A stretch of DNA of 64,000 nt from Pseudomonas guariconensis (GCF_900102675.1 NZ_FMYX01000004.1:1-64000), one strand, 5' to 3'. Positions 17,713 to 26,890 are shown, counted from the stretch's first letter. A program made the numbers and translations. The notes: generated from the sequence alone by a model not told the origin.

Positions 17713-19119
17713 ATGCGTTGCCTGATGTTCGTTTGCCTGCTGATCTGCAGCCTGCCCTCGTTTGCCCTCGATCGTTCGCGGGTGGAGGGTTATCTGTTGC
17801 CCAATGGCCTGCAGGTGATCCTCAAGTCCGGCTATGAGCGCGATCACGTGGCCATTCGCCTGGTGGTCGGCGTCGGCCTGGATGACTTCGACTGCGACCA
17901 GAAGGAACTGCCGCATCTGCTTGAACACCTGCTGTTCAGCGGCATCGACGACACCGGCGAAGGGGGCCTGGAAGAGCGCCTGCAATCGCTGGGCGGCGAG
18001 TGGAATGCCTACACCAGCAGTGCCGACACCACCTTCGTGATCGAAGCGCCCGCGCGCAACCAACGCAAGGTCCTGGACCTGCTGCTGTCAGTGATCCGCG
18101 ATACCCGCATCGACGCCACGTCCTTGGAGACGGCGAAAAAGATCATCGAACGCGAGGACGGCGGCCATTACGGCCACCTGCAACGCTGGCTCGACCGCCA
18201 GGACATCGGCCACCCAGGCAGCGACCAATTGGCCGTGGAGCTGGGCCTGAAGTGCGCCGAGCGCTCCAACCTCGAGGACATGACCCTCGAGCAGGTGAAA
18301 ACCTTGCGCGAACGCTGGTATGCCGCAAACAACATGACCCTGATCGTGGTTGGCGGCCTGGACCGCCTGCTGCCGGCCTACCTGGAACGCACCTACGGCG
18401 AACTGCCGGCCACCGAGCCGGGCGAACGTCGAAACCTCGACACCATCACTCAACAGGCCGAACAACGCCGCGACCTGACCCGCGGCTGGCTGGGGGACAG
18501 CGTCAAACTGCACTGGCTGTTCATCGAACCTGCGGCCGACAACGACCAGAACGCCACCCTCGATCTGCTCTCGCGCTATCTGGACTGGGCCCTGTACGAC
18601 CAGTTGCGCCTGCGCCATGGCTTGTCCTACGGACCATCGGTGCGGCGCGAAAGCTTCGGCGATACCGGCATGCTGGCCTTGAACGCAGACCTCGAGCGAC
18701 AGGATGTCGACCAGGCGATCAAGGTAATGGAGCAGTTGTTCGATCATCTGCGCAAGAACGGCCTGGACCCGGACACCTTCGCTCGCATCAAGGACGCAGC
18801 CATCGCCCGGGAAAGCTGGAGCACCCAGGGCAACAGCGCCTTGGCGGACTATTACTGGGGTGCGCTCAACGACTACAACGACGGGCGCTTCCGTGACCCG
18901 GGGCGCAAGCTGCGCCAGGTGAGCCTCAAGCAGGCCGATGCCGCCTTGCGCGCCTTACTCAAGGAGCCCGGCTACTTGCGCATCGAAAAGCCGCTGCTGG
19001 GCTTCGACGAACTCTATGGGCTACTCGCTTTGCTGCTGGGAGTAATCCTGGCCGTTGGTCTGCTGCGTCTGCGACGCCATCGGGCAGCTGAGCCCGACGA
19101 CGCTACACGCAAGCCCTGA
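17713..19119 (+). CDS. M16 family zinc metallopeptidase, membrane-anchored
   Basis: This is a 468-residue pitrilysin-family peptidase. It has a signal peptide (MRCLMFVCLLICSLPSFA), the inverted zinc motif H68-L-L-E-H72 (ELPHLLEHLLFSG), and GEWNAYTSSADTTFVIEAP typical of M16. The chain ends in a membrane helix (LLALLLGVILAVGLL) and a basic tail, suggesting a periplasmic enzyme anchored by its C-terminus. Many M16 peptidases work as a pair with an inactive partner; no partner gene is adjacent. It starts 33 nt after the Na/Pi gene, so probably co-transcribed. Confidence 0.88.
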   Translation: MRCLMFVCLLICSLPSFALDRSRVEGYLLPNGLQVILKSGYERDHVAIRLVVGVGLDDFDCDQKELPHLLEHLLFSGIDDTGEGGLEERLQSLGGEWNAYTSSADTTFVIEAPARNQRKVLDLLLSVIRDTRIDATSLETAKKIIEREDGGHYGHLQRWLDRQDIGHPGSDQLAVELGLKCAERSNLEDMTLEQVKTLRERWYAANNMTLIVVGGLDRLLPAYLERTYGELPATEPGERRNLDTITQQAEQRRDLTRGWLGDSVKLHWLFIEPAADNDQNATLDLLSRYLDWALYDQLRLRHGLSYGPSVRRESFGDTGMLALNADLERQDVDQAIKVMEQLFDHLRKNGLDPDTFARIKDAAIARESWSTQGNSALADYYWGALNDYNDGRFRDPGRKLRQVSLKQADAALRALLKEPGYLRIEKPLLGFDELYGLLALLLGVILAVGLLRLRRHRAAEPDDATRKP

Positions 19120-19157
19120 TTTGGCAGTATCCTGCGGCATCATCTTGCCAGTTCCAT

Positions 19158-19184
19158 CCTGTCGCGAGCTTTTACCGCGATAGG
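19158..19184. repeat. Degenerate REP-like palindrome
   Basis: CCTGTCGCGAGCTTTTACCGCGATAGGG keeps the TCGCG...CGCGA outline of P. putida REP units but has lost the CCCGCTCC half. It separates the M16 and DUF2914 genes. Confidence 0.4.
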
Positions 19185-19223
19185 GCCTGCCTGGCCTCAC
19201 TCACGTTCTTGTCTGTTGCGTCC

Positions 19224-20246
19224 ATGCCCCCGATACCCCATTTCGTCATCCGCGTGATCGAGCTGCTCAAGCGCTACCCCGGCGTCATCGCGCTGGGCGG
19301 TTTCTTGTCCGGCATCGGCAGTTTCATCCTTGTCGATCGCCAGGCCAGCCTGGCCAGCTGGGTTGCCGTGCTCATGCTGGTCAGCTGGGTCTGGCTGATG
19401 CTGGAGAATACCCTGACGGGCTTGTTCGCTAAGGTGTTCAAGCGCGAGATCCCACAGCCATTGCTGCGTTACGCGACACAGATGATCCACCAGGAGAGCC
19501 TGTTCTTCGTCCTACCGTTCTTCTTCATCACCACCACCTGGAACAGCGGCCAGCTGGTGTTCACGGGCTTGCTCGGCGCGGCCGGCCTCATCTCGATCAT
19601 CGACCCGCTGTACTACAAGTGGCTGGCGCCCCGACGCTGGCTGTTCCTGGCGTTGCACACCCTGACGCTGTTCGCCGCCTTGCTGACCGCGTTGCCGATC
19701 ATCCTGCACCTGACGACCGCGCAAAGCTTCAAGCTGGCATTGATTGCCGCAATGGCGCTGTCGTTCCCGAGCCTGGCCAGCAGTTTCCCGATCAACAACT
19801 GGCGCCGTGCGGTGGCGTTGGTGCTGGTGACGCTGACGGTCGGCGGCGGCGGTTGGCTGTTGCGCTCCTGGGTACCTCCGGCGACCCTGTGGATGACTGA
19901 AGTGGCCGTCAGTACTGAAGTGCAGAACCGCCAGCCCGGCGACTCTCTCGAGGAAGTCCCCGTCAGTCGCATCCGTAGCGGTGGCCTGTACGCCTACACC
20001 GCCATCAACGCCCCGCGCGGCCTGAACGAGCGCATCTATCATGTGTGGCAGTTGAACGGCAAAGAAGTCGACCGCATCGCCCTGGACATCCACGGCGGGC
20101 GTAAGGAAGGCTATCGAGCCTGGACCCACAAGCAGAACTTCCCACCCAACCCGGTGGGCAAGTGGCAGGTGAGGGTACTGACCGAGGATGGCCAGGTGAT
20201 TGGCGTGCTGCGCTTCAAGGTGCTCGACGACGCACCAGCCCAGTGA
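19224..20246 (+). CDS. DUF5924/DUF2914 membrane protein
   Basis: This is a 340-residue protein with about seven membrane segments in residues 15-215, followed by a periplasmic C-terminal domain of about 110 residues. That domain matches DUF2914 (LNERIYHVWQLNGKEVDRIALDIHGGRKEGYRAWTHKQNFP, then GKWQVRVLTEDGQVIGVLRFKV). Its function is unknown. ATG is preferred over an upstream TTG, though no strong ribosome-binding site is visible for either. It is flanked by REP-like palindromes, suggesting a single-gene transcript. Confidence 0.82.
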   Translation: MPPIPHFVIRVIELLKRYPGVIALGGFLSGIGSFILVDRQASLASWVAVLMLVSWVWLMLENTLTGLFAKVFKREIPQPLLRYATQMIHQESLFFVLPFFFITTTWNSGQLVFTGLLGAAGLISIIDPLYYKWLAPRRWLFLALHTLTLFAALLTALPIILHLTTAQSFKLALIAAMALSFPSLASSFPINNWRRAVALVLVTLTVGGGGWLLRSWVPPATLWMTEVAVSTEVQNRQPGDSLEEVPVSRIRSGGLYAYTAINAPRGLNERIYHVWQLNGKEVDRIALDIHGGRKEGYRAWTHKQNFPPNPVGKWQVRVLTEDGQVIGVLRFKVLDDAPAQ

Positions 20247-20283
20247 TGCTTGGGCGCGACTGTCTCGTGTTGCCTTCACCGAT

Positions 20284-20310
20284 ATGTTCGCGGGTGAACC
20301 CGCGCCCCAG
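20284..20310. repeat. REP element
   Basis: ATGTTCGCGGGTGAACCCGCGCCCCAG closely matches the P. putida REP core TTCGCGGGTAAACCCGC. It lies between the DUF2914 gene and the lipid-transport operon. Confidence 0.7.
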
Positions 20311-20394
20311 TGCCGGTGGCAAGCGACAGCCCAGCAGCCCCAGCCGCTCTGGTGCGCTATGATCTGAGTCGACGCCTCGCGCCCTGTCAGATGC

Positions 20395-21528
20395 ATGGAG
20401 CCTATGACCACCCCCAGCGCTACCCTGGACACCAGCAGCCAACCGGCCTGCCTGCGCATCGCCGGTGATTGGACCTTGGCCCACTACGCCAGCCTCAAGC
20501 GCGAGAGCGAACGGTTGCGCTCACAGTATGGCGACGACACGATCGCCGACCTGAGCCAGCTGGGTCGACTCGACACCGCCGGCGCCTCGCTGCTGGCCGA
20601 GTTGCTCGGCTCCGAGCGCCTGTCGCATTGCACCCATGACCTCCCCGAAGCCAGCCGCGCCTTGCTAAAGAACGTCTACTGCTCGGTGCAGGACTACTGC
20701 ATCCCGGTCAAGGAAGCCGAGCGCCCCGTCTTGCTGCTGTTGCTCGAGCGCATCGGCTGCGCCGTCGCCACCCTCTGGGAGGACACCCGGCAATTGCTCG
20801 GCTTTATCGGCCTGATCCTCGAGACGCTCGCTCGCAGGGCCTGGCAGCCTCACCGCTGGCGGGTCACGCCGGTGGTCGCGCACATCGAGCAGACCGGCCT
20901 GGACGCCGCACCGATCGTGGCACTGCTGACCTTCCTGGTGGGCGCGGTGGTGGCGTTTCTCGGCGCCACGGTACTGGCGGATTTCGGCGCTACGGTGTTC
21001 ACCGTGGACCTGGTAGCGTTTTCCTTCCTGCGGGAGTTCGCCGTGCTGCTGACCGCCATTCTCATGGCCGGACGCACTGCCAGCGCCTTTACCGCACAGA
21101 TCGGCTCGATGAAAGCCAATGAAGAAATCGATGCCATCCGCACCCTGGGGCTCAATCCCATCGAACTGCTGGTGGTGCCGCGGGTGCTCGCCTTGCTGAT
21201 CTCCCTGCCGCTGTTGACCTTCGTCGCGATGATCTGCGGCATCGTCGGCGGCGCCGTGGTCTGTGCCCTGTCCTTGGATATCTCGCCAGCGATGTTCCTT
21301 TCGCTGCTGCAGAGCGACATCGGCGTGCAGCATTTCATCGTCGGCCTGGTCAAAGCACCGTTCTTCGCCTTCCTGATCGCCGCCATTGGCTGCCTGGAAG
21401 GCTTCAAGGTCAGCGGCAGCGCCGAATCGGTGGGGGCGCACACCACCTCCAGCGTGGTCCAGTCGATTTTCGTGGTGATCGTGCTCGATGCGGTGGCCGC
21501 ACTGTTCTTCATGGAGATGGGCTGGTGA
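20395..21528 (+). CDS. MlaE-type lipid ABC transporter permease with N-terminal STAS domain
   Basis: This is a 377-residue protein. Residues 1-95 form a STAS-like domain (LRIAGDWTLAHYASLK, DLSQLGRLDTAGASLLAELL). Residues 140-377 form a MlaE/YrbE permease with ILMAGRTASAFTAQIGSMKANEEIDAIRTLGLNPIELLVVPRVLA, the family signature. In the classical Mla system the STAS protein (MlaB) is separate; here it is fused. It starts the permease, ATPase, MCE and PqiC-like operon, which moves phospholipids or other lipids between the membranes. ATG at 20404 is an alternative start, but its GGAG would be only 3 nt away. Confidence 0.9.
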   Translation: MEPMTTPSATLDTSSQPACLRIAGDWTLAHYASLKRESERLRSQYGDDTIADLSQLGRLDTAGASLLAELLGSERLSHCTHDLPEASRALLKNVYCSVQDYCIPVKEAERPVLLLLLERIGCAVATLWEDTRQLLGFIGLILETLARRAWQPHRWRVTPVVAHIEQTGLDAAPIVALLTFLVGAVVAFLGATVLADFGATVFTVDLVAFSFLREFAVLLTAILMAGRTASAFTAQIGSMKANEEIDAIRTLGLNPIELLVVPRVLALLISLPLLTFVAMICGIVGGAVVCALSLDISPAMFLSLLQSDIGVQHFIVGLVKAPFFAFLIAAIGCLEGFKVSGSAESVGAHTTSSVVQSIFVVIVLDAVAALFFMEMGW

Positions 21529-22319
21529 GTGGCGTACCAGACGCAGTGATCGAAGCCCGGGGGCTATGCAACCGATTCGGCACCCAGAGCGTGCACGAGA
21601 ATCTCGACCTGGACCTGTACCGCGGCGAAATCCTCGCCGTGGTCGGTGGCTCGGGCAGCGGCAAGTCGGTGTTGCTGCGCAGCATCATCGGGCTGCGCCG
21701 GCCCAACGAAGGGCAGGTCAACGTATTCGGCCATGACCTGGCCACCCTGAACAGCGAGCAGCGCTCCCTGGTGGAACGACGCTTCGGCGTGCTGTTCCAG
21801 AAGGGCGCGCTGTTTTCCTCGCTCACGGTCACCGAGAACGTGGCCTTGCCCTTGATCGAGCACGCCGGCCTCTCGCGCGCCGACGCAGAGCACCTGGCGG
21901 GGGTCAAGCTGGCCCTGGCCGGCCTGCCGATCTCCGCCGCCGACAAGTATCCGTCCTCGCTGTCCGGCGGCATGATCAAGCGCGCCGCCCTGGCCCGTGC
22001 CCTGGCGCTCGATCCGGACATCCTGTTCCTCGACGAGCCCACCGCCGGCCTCGACCCGATCGGTGCCGCCGCATTCGATCAATTGATCCTGACCTTGCGC
22101 GATGCCCTGGGCCTTTCGGTGTTCCTGATCACTCACGATCTGGACACGCTCTATACCATCACCGACCGGGTCGCGGTGCTGTCACAGAAAAAGGTCCTGG
22201 TGGCCGGCCCCCTGGCCCAGGTCGAGCAGACCGACGATCCCTGGATCCACGAATACTTTCACGGCCCGCGCGGGCGGGCGGCAGAACAGGCCGCCGCTGG
22301 CGCCGGGCAGGAGCGCTGA
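21525..22319 (+). CDS. MlaF-type lipid ABC transporter ATP-binding protein
   Basis: This is a 264-residue ABC ATPase. Walker A is GGSGSGKS (about residue 41), the Q-loop is in FGVLFQKGALFSSLTVTENVALPL, the signature LSGGMIKRAALARAL, and Walker B ILFLDEPTAGLDP. The Q-loop and FSSLTV region are typical of MlaF. The GTG start overlaps the permease TGA stop by four bases (GTGA). It energises lipid movement by the MlaE-type permease. Confidence 0.93.
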   Translation: MSGVPDAVIEARGLCNRFGTQSVHENLDLDLYRGEILAVVGGSGSGKSVLLRSIIGLRRPNEGQVNVFGHDLATLNSEQRSLVERRFGVLFQKGALFSSLTVTENVALPLIEHAGLSRADAEHLAGVKLALAGLPISAADKYPSSLSGGMIKRAALARALALDPDILFLDEPTAGLDPIGAAAFDQLILTLRDALGLSVFLITHDLDTLYTITDRVAVLSQKKVLVAGPLAQVEQTDDPWIHEYFHGPRGRAAEQAAAGAGQER

Positions 22320-22322
22320 ACA

Positions 22323-23261
22323 ATGGAAACCCGAGCTCATCATGTTTTGATCGGCCTAGTCACCGTCCTGGTGGTGGCCGGCGCCATGCTGTTCGGCCTA
22401 TGGCTGACCAAGTCGAGCGTCGATGACACCTTCAAAGACTACGAAGTGGTGTTCAACGAAGCGGTGTCCGGCCTGTCCCGGGGCAGCCCGGTGCAGTACA
22501 ACGGCATCAAGGTCGGCGACGTCAGCACCCTGCGCCTGGACCCCAAAGATCCGCGCCGGGTTCTGGCCCGCATCCGCCTGAGCGCCGACACGCCGGTCAA
22601 GGAAGACACCCAGGCCAAGCTGACGCTGGCTGGCGTCACCGGCAACTCGTTCATCCAGCTCAGCGGTGGTACGCCGAAAAGCCCTGAGCTCAAGGGCAAG
22701 GACGGCAAACTGCCGGTGATCGTCGCCTCACCATCGCCCATCTCGCGCCTGCTCAACGACAGCAGTGACCTGGTGACCAACATCAACCTGCTGCTGCACA
22801 ACGCCAACCAGATGTTCTCCGAAGACAATATCGAGCGCCTGAGCAACACCCTGGCGAACCTGGAGCAGACCACCGGCACCTTCGCCAGCCACAAGGGCGG
22901 TATCAGCCAAGCCATCGATCAATTGGCCCAGCTCGGCAAACAGGCCAATGCCACCTTGGCCGAGACCCAGGCCTTGATGCGCAACGCCAACAGCCTGGTC
23001 GGCAGCGAAGGCAAGCAGGCCATCGACAGCGCTGAACAGGCCATGCAGTCGCTGGCCGAGAGTACCCAGACCATCAACCAGATGCTCAATGACAACCGCG
23101 AGGCCATCGACGGTGGCGCCCAGGGCCTGAATCAACTGGCGCCGGCCATCCGAGAACTGCGCGAAACCCTCAACGCGCTCAAGGGCATATCCCGGCGTCT
23201 GGAGGCCGACCCGAGCGGCTATCTGCTGGGCCGAGACAACAACAAGGAGTTCCAGCCATGA
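22323..23261 (+). CDS. MCE (MlaD) domain lipid-binding protein
   Basis: This 312-residue protein has an N-terminal membrane anchor (residues 8-30), then an MCE domain (about 38-120) with FNEAVSGLSRGSPVQYNGIKVGDVSTLRLDP. A long helical tail (residues 150-300) is rich in Q, N and A (LSNTLANLEQTTGTF, LAQLGKQANATLAETQALM). The shape is that of PqiB/MlaD-type proteins that form a periplasmic tube or ring. It starts three bases after the ATPase stop and ends overlapping the lipoprotein gene (ATGA). Confidence 0.92.
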   Translation: METRAHHVLIGLVTVLVVAGAMLFGLWLTKSSVDDTFKDYEVVFNEAVSGLSRGSPVQYNGIKVGDVSTLRLDPKDPRRVLARIRLSADTPVKEDTQAKLTLAGVTGNSFIQLSGGTPKSPELKGKDGKLPVIVASPSPISRLLNDSSDLVTNINLLLHNANQMFSEDNIERLSNTLANLEQTTGTFASHKGGISQAIDQLAQLGKQANATLAETQALMRNANSLVGSEGKQAIDSAEQAMQSLAESTQTINQMLNDNREAIDGGAQGLNQLAPAIRELRETLNALKGISRRLEADPSGYLLGRDNNKEFQP

Positions 23262-23881
23262 GACCGACGCTGCGCCTTCTGGCTTGGGCCGCCACCTTGA
23301 GCCTGGCCACCGCCTGTTCGATCCTGCCCAAGACCGAGCCGGTGGACACCTATCGCCTGCCCGTGAACCAACCCAGCCGAACCGCCAGCGCGCTGGACTG
23401 GTCGTTGCGTCTGAACAAGCCCCTGGCCAGTGAGGTCTTGGCCACACCCCGTATCGCAGTGATCCCCCAGGGCGATGTGATCAGCAGCTACAAGGGCGCA
23501 CGTTGGAGCGATCCAGCGCCCTTGCTGATACGCAACCGCTTGCTCGACGGTTTCCAGCGCGACGGACGGGTGCAGCGCCTGAGCGCCGATGACAGCAACC
23601 TGCAGGCCGATTACGAGCTGGCCGGCGAGTTGCAGGCATTCCAGAGCGAGTACCGTGCACAGGACACGGTGGAGGTGGTGGTGCGCTATGACGCGCGCCT
23701 GGTGGACGGACGCAGCCAGCGCATCCTTGCCAGCCATCGCTTCGAAGTGCGCCAGCCGCTGGCCGACAAACAGGTGTCAGCGGTAGTGGCGGGGTTCGGC
23801 AATGCCAGCGACCAGCTGGTAGGGCAAGTGGTGAACTGGACCGTCACCCAGGCCGGCCAGGCTCAGGCGAAGAACCAGTAG
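23258..23881 (+). CDS. PqiC-like outer-membrane lipoprotein (ABC-type transport auxiliary)
   Basis: This is a 207-residue lipoprotein. The lipobox is LATAC (Cys at residue 20), followed by SILPKTEPVDTYRLP. It belongs to the ABC-type transport auxiliary lipoprotein (PqiC) family, with WSDPAPLLIRNRLLDGFQRDGRV and YRAQDTVEVVVRYDARLVD. The start overlaps the MCE gene stop. It likely docks the MCE tube at the outer membrane. Its last 19 bases overlap, on the opposite strand, the end of the Spm-like gene. Confidence 0.9.
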   Translation: MRPTLRLLAWAATLSLATACSILPKTEPVDTYRLPVNQPSRTASALDWSLRLNKPLASEVLATPRIAVIPQGDVISSYKGARWSDPAPLLIRNRLLDGFQRDGRVQRLSADDSNLQADYELAGELQAFQSEYRAQDTVEVVVRYDARLVDGRSQRILASHRFEVRQPLADKQVSAVVAGFGNASDQLVGQVVNWTVTQAGQAQAKNQ

Positions 23882-25092
23882 CAAACCAAAATCGCCGCGA
23901 TCACCCCGGACAGCTCGGCGAGCAGGGCGCACCCCACGGCGTGCCGCACCCGCTGGATGCCCACCGCGCCGAAGTACACCGCCAGCACATAGAAGGTCGT
24001 CTCGGTGCTGCCCTGCACCGTCGCCGCCACTAGGGCAGGGAAGCTGTCGACGCCGTGGGTCTGCATGGTCTCGATCAGCATGGCGCGTGCCGCGCTGCCA
24101 GAGAACGGCTTGACCAGCGCCGTGGGCAGACCCTCGACGAAACGGGTGTCCAGGCCGATCCACTCTACTGTGTGGCGAATGCCATCCAGCGCCAGCTCGA
24201 GGGCGCCGGACGCACGCAGCACACCGACCGCGCACAGCATGGCGACCAGGTAGGGCAGCAAGCCCTTGGCCACATCGAAACCTTCCTTGGCGCCCTCGAC
24301 GAAGGCCTCGTAGACCTTGACCCGCCTCAGCGCACCAATGACCAGGAACAGAATGATCACGCCGAACAATGTCAGGTTGCCCAGGATCGACGACAGACTG
24401 GCCAGCGCCGTTGCCGAGAGGGTGCCGAGAAAAGCCATGAACGCCCCCAGCAACAAGGCGCCGGGCACCAGATAGGCGAGCACCACCGGGTCCCACAGGC
24501 GCAGGCGCTGCATGACTGCCACCGAGAGCAGGCCGACCAGGGTCGAAGCACTGGTGGCCAGCAGGATCGGCAGGAACACCAAGGTCGGGTCCATGGCCCC
24601 TTGCTGGGCGCGGTACATGAAGATCGTCACCGGCAACAAGGTCAGGGACGAGGCATTGAGCACCAGGAACAGGATCTGCGCATTGCTCGCGGTGGTGCTG
24701 CTGGGGTTGAGCTCCTGCAGGGCGCGCATGGCCTTCAGGCCGATGGGTGTTGCCGCGTTGTCCAGGCCCAGGCCGTTGGCGGCGAAGTTCATGGTGATCA
24801 GGCCTAGGGCAGGGTGCCCAGGCGGCACTTCCGGCATCAGGCGAGCGAACAAGGGCCCCAGGACCTTGGCCAGCCACTCCACGATACCGGCCTGTTCGGC
24901 GATTTTCAGGAAGCCCAGCCAGAGGGTGAGGGTACCGAACAGCAGAACCATGACCTCCACCGACAGCTTGGCCATGGCGAAGATGCTCTCGACCATCGCC
25001 GCGAAGATGCCGGCGTTGCCGCCCACCAGCCATTGGGCCAGGGCGCTGACCGCCGCCACCAGGAAAAAGCCGAGCCAAAGGCCGTTGAGCAT
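23863..25092 (-). CDS. SpmA/SpmB-like nucleoside-recognition (Gate) domain membrane protein
   Basis: This 409-residue membrane protein has two Gate/nucleoside-recognition halves. The first (about residues 1-190) contains LITMNFAANGLGLDNAATPIGLKAM, typical of spore maturation protein A. The second (about 220-409) resembles SpmB (SARAMLIETMQTHGVDSFPALVAATVQGSTETTFYVLAVYFGAVGIQ). In Bacillus these are separate proteins; in non-sporulating Pseudomonas they are fused and the function is unknown, perhaps small-solute transport. The start is the ATG with GGGGA upstream. It is convergent with, and overlaps by 19 nt, the PqiC-like gene. Confidence 0.88.
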   Translation of the reverse strand: MLNGLWLGFFLVAAVSALAQWLVGGNAGIFAAMVESIFAMAKLSVEVMVLLFGTLTLWLGFLKIAEQAGIVEWLAKVLGPLFARLMPEVPPGHPALGLITMNFAANGLGLDNAATPIGLKAMRALQELNPSSTTASNAQILFLVLNASSLTLLPVTIFMYRAQQGAMDPTLVFLPILLATSASTLVGLLSVAVMQRLRLWDPVVLAYLVPGALLLGAFMAFLGTLSATALASLSSILGNLTLFGVIILFLVIGALRRVKVYEAFVEGAKEGFDVAKGLLPYLVAMLCAVGVLRASGALELALDGIRHTVEWIGLDTRFVEGLPTALVKPFSGSAARAMLIETMQTHGVDSFPALVAATVQGSTETTFYVLAVYFGAVGIQRVRHAVGCALLAELSGVIAAILVCYWFFA

Positions 25093-25222
25093 CCGTGTGT
25101 TCCCCCTGAAAAATGCCCGAATGATAGCGTATCGCGCCAGTGGGCTGGAGCCAGGGCCAGGGCTTTGCCCTGGTCCACGGGTCAATCCGCTCCGGCAAAG
25201 CCCTGACAGATTGCCAGGCAAC

Positions 25223-25253
25223 AAAAAGCCCCGATCGAGTCGGGGCTTTTTTT
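25223..25253 (-). terminator. Intrinsic terminator after gltP
   Basis: A perfect 12-bp stem, AAAAAGCCCCGA (25223-25234) with TCGGGGCTTTTT (25240-25251). On the minus strand the T-run follows the stem. It ends gltP before the spm-like gene, whose own promoter must lie at about 25093-25222. Confidence 0.92.
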
Positions 25254-25265
25254 CAGCATGTGTGC

Positions 25266-26618
25266 TTAGTGGTTCTGCTGCACGGCCTTGGCAGGCTCGC
25301 TTGCAGTCGCAACCACGGCGTCATGCTTGTGGCCGGCCAGCAGCGAGCTGTAGTAGCGCTCGCCCTTGGCGGCGTCGTACATGCCTTCCCAACGGGCGAT
25401 GACCAGGGCGGCCAAGGCATTGCCGATCACGTTCAGGGCGGTGCGGGCCATGTCCATGATGCGGTCGACACCGGCGATGAATGCCAGACCTTCCAGCGGA
25501 ATGCCCACACTGCCCAAGGTCGCCAGCAAGACCACGAAGGAAACACCCGGCACACCGGCGATGCCCTTGGAGGTGACCATCAGGGTCAGCACCAGCAGCA
25601 GTTGCTGACTCCAGGACAGGTCGATGCCGTACAGCTGGGCAATGAAGATCGCCGCAATGCTCTGGTACAGGGTCGAGCCGTCGAGGTTGAAGGAGTAACC
25701 GGTCGGCACCACGAAACTGCAGATCGATTTCGGCGCGCCATAGGCTTCCATCTTCTCGATCACGCGCGGCAGGACGGTCTCGGAGCTGGAAGTGGAGTAA
25801 GCCAGGATCAGCTCGTCTTTCATGATGCGCATGATCTTGATGACCGAGAAGCCGAACAGGCGGGCAACCAGGCCCAGCACCATGAAGGCGAAGAAGGCGA
25901 TGGCGAAGTACACCAGCAGGACCAGCTTTGCCAAAGGCAGCAACGAGGCGAAGCCAAAGTTGGCGACAGTGACCGCGATCAGGGCGAACACACCGATCGG
26001 CGCGTAGTTCATGATCATGTGGGTGACCTTGAACATGGTCTCCGACACAGCCTGGAAGGTGCGCACCAGCGGGTCGCGCAGATCGCCCGGCAGGCTCGAC
26101 AGGCCCAGGCCGAACATCACCGAGAAGAAGATGATCGGCAGCATCTCGCCGCGGGCGACAGCCGCGAAGATGTTCGACGGGATCAGGTTGAGCAGGGTTT
26201 CGATGAAGGCATGCTCATGCTGCACCTCGGCCGCAGTGGCCTGGTACTTGGAGATGTCGACGGTGCCCAGGGTGCTCATGTCGATACCGGCACCTGGGTG
26301 GAACAGGTTGGCCAGCACCAGGCCCACGACGATGGCGATGGTGGTCACTACCTCGAAGTAGATGATGGTCTTCAGGCCAATGCTGCCCAGTTTCTTCGCG
26401 TCGCCAACTCCGGCGATGCCCACGATCAGCGACGAAATCACGATCGGGACGACGATCATCTTGATCAGGCGAATGAAGATGTCACCGGCAGGCTGCAGGA
26501 CGTTACTGATCCACCATGCCTTTTCTGCACTGAAATGGTTCAGCAGCGCGCCGATCGCAACGCCCAGGACAAGTCCGATGAGGATCTGCCAGGCGAGGCT
26601 CAGTTTTGCCTTCTTCAT
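25266..26618 (-). CDS. gltP: Proton/glutamate-aspartate symporter
   Basis: This is a 450-residue member of the dicarboxylate/amino acid:cation symporter family. Hallmarks are the serine-rich re-entrant loop ILAYSTSSSETVLPRVIEKME (about residue 280), VPTGYSFNLDGSTLYQSIAAIFIAQLYG and SKGIAGVPGVSFVVLLATLGSVGIP. It imports L-glutamate and L-aspartate with protons. The start at MKKAKLSLAWQ is preceded by AAAGGG. The gene stands alone. Its 730-bp upstream region carries a perfect AauR-type box, pointing to control by the acidic-amino-acid two-component system AauSR. Confidence 0.93.
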   Translation of the reverse strand: MKKAKLSLAWQILIGLVLGVAIGALLNHFSAEKAWWISNVLQPAGDIFIRLIKMIVVPIVISSLIVGIAGVGDAKKLGSIGLKTIIYFEVVTTIAIVVGLVLANLFHPGAGIDMSTLGTVDISKYQATAAEVQHEHAFIETLLNLIPSNIFAAVARGEMLPIIFFSVMFGLGLSSLPGDLRDPLVRTFQAVSETMFKVTHMIMNYAPIGVFALIAVTVANFGFASLLPLAKLVLLVYFAIAFFAFMVLGLVARLFGFSVIKIMRIMKDELILAYSTSSSETVLPRVIEKMEAYGAPKSICSFVVPTGYSFNLDGSTLYQSIAAIFIAQLYGIDLSWSQQLLLVLTLMVTSKGIAGVPGVSFVVLLATLGSVGIPLEGLAFIAGVDRIMDMARTALNVIGNALAALVIARWEGMYDAAKGERYYSSLLAGHKHDAVVATASEPAKAVQQNH

Positions 26619-26890
26619 GTCTTTACCCTTTCTTCTAGTGGTCATGGGTGCCAGGCGGAAAAACGCATCCCAGAGCCTTTGCCAGCGTATTGGGTAGCGT
26701 TGGACTTCCGTGCGGCGACGCCATCGAAGGTCACCGCAAGCGAGCGTCGGACGCTCCGGCCTGCGAAAAAAGGCGGCAACTATTGCGACGGGACGGGGGT
26801 CAGTCTAATGCCGTAAATGACTACCCTATGCCGAATCGGCATGAGGCTTGAGAGGAATTTCGCGCATCAGAAGGGGTTGGTTTTCCGGTG

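Noticed and set aside
23777..25198. 473-codon frame overlapping the SpmAB-like gene in another minus-strand frame
   Set aside because: It is a low-complexity Gly/Arg/Pro-rich shadow; the other frame has membrane helices and Gate-domain motifs.
26775..26790. Possible sigma54 promoter for gltP (minus strand, CGTCGC-N5-TTGCC)
   Set aside because: The -24 block matches poorly (GT instead of GG). It is a candidate only for mapping, so it is not listed as a feature.
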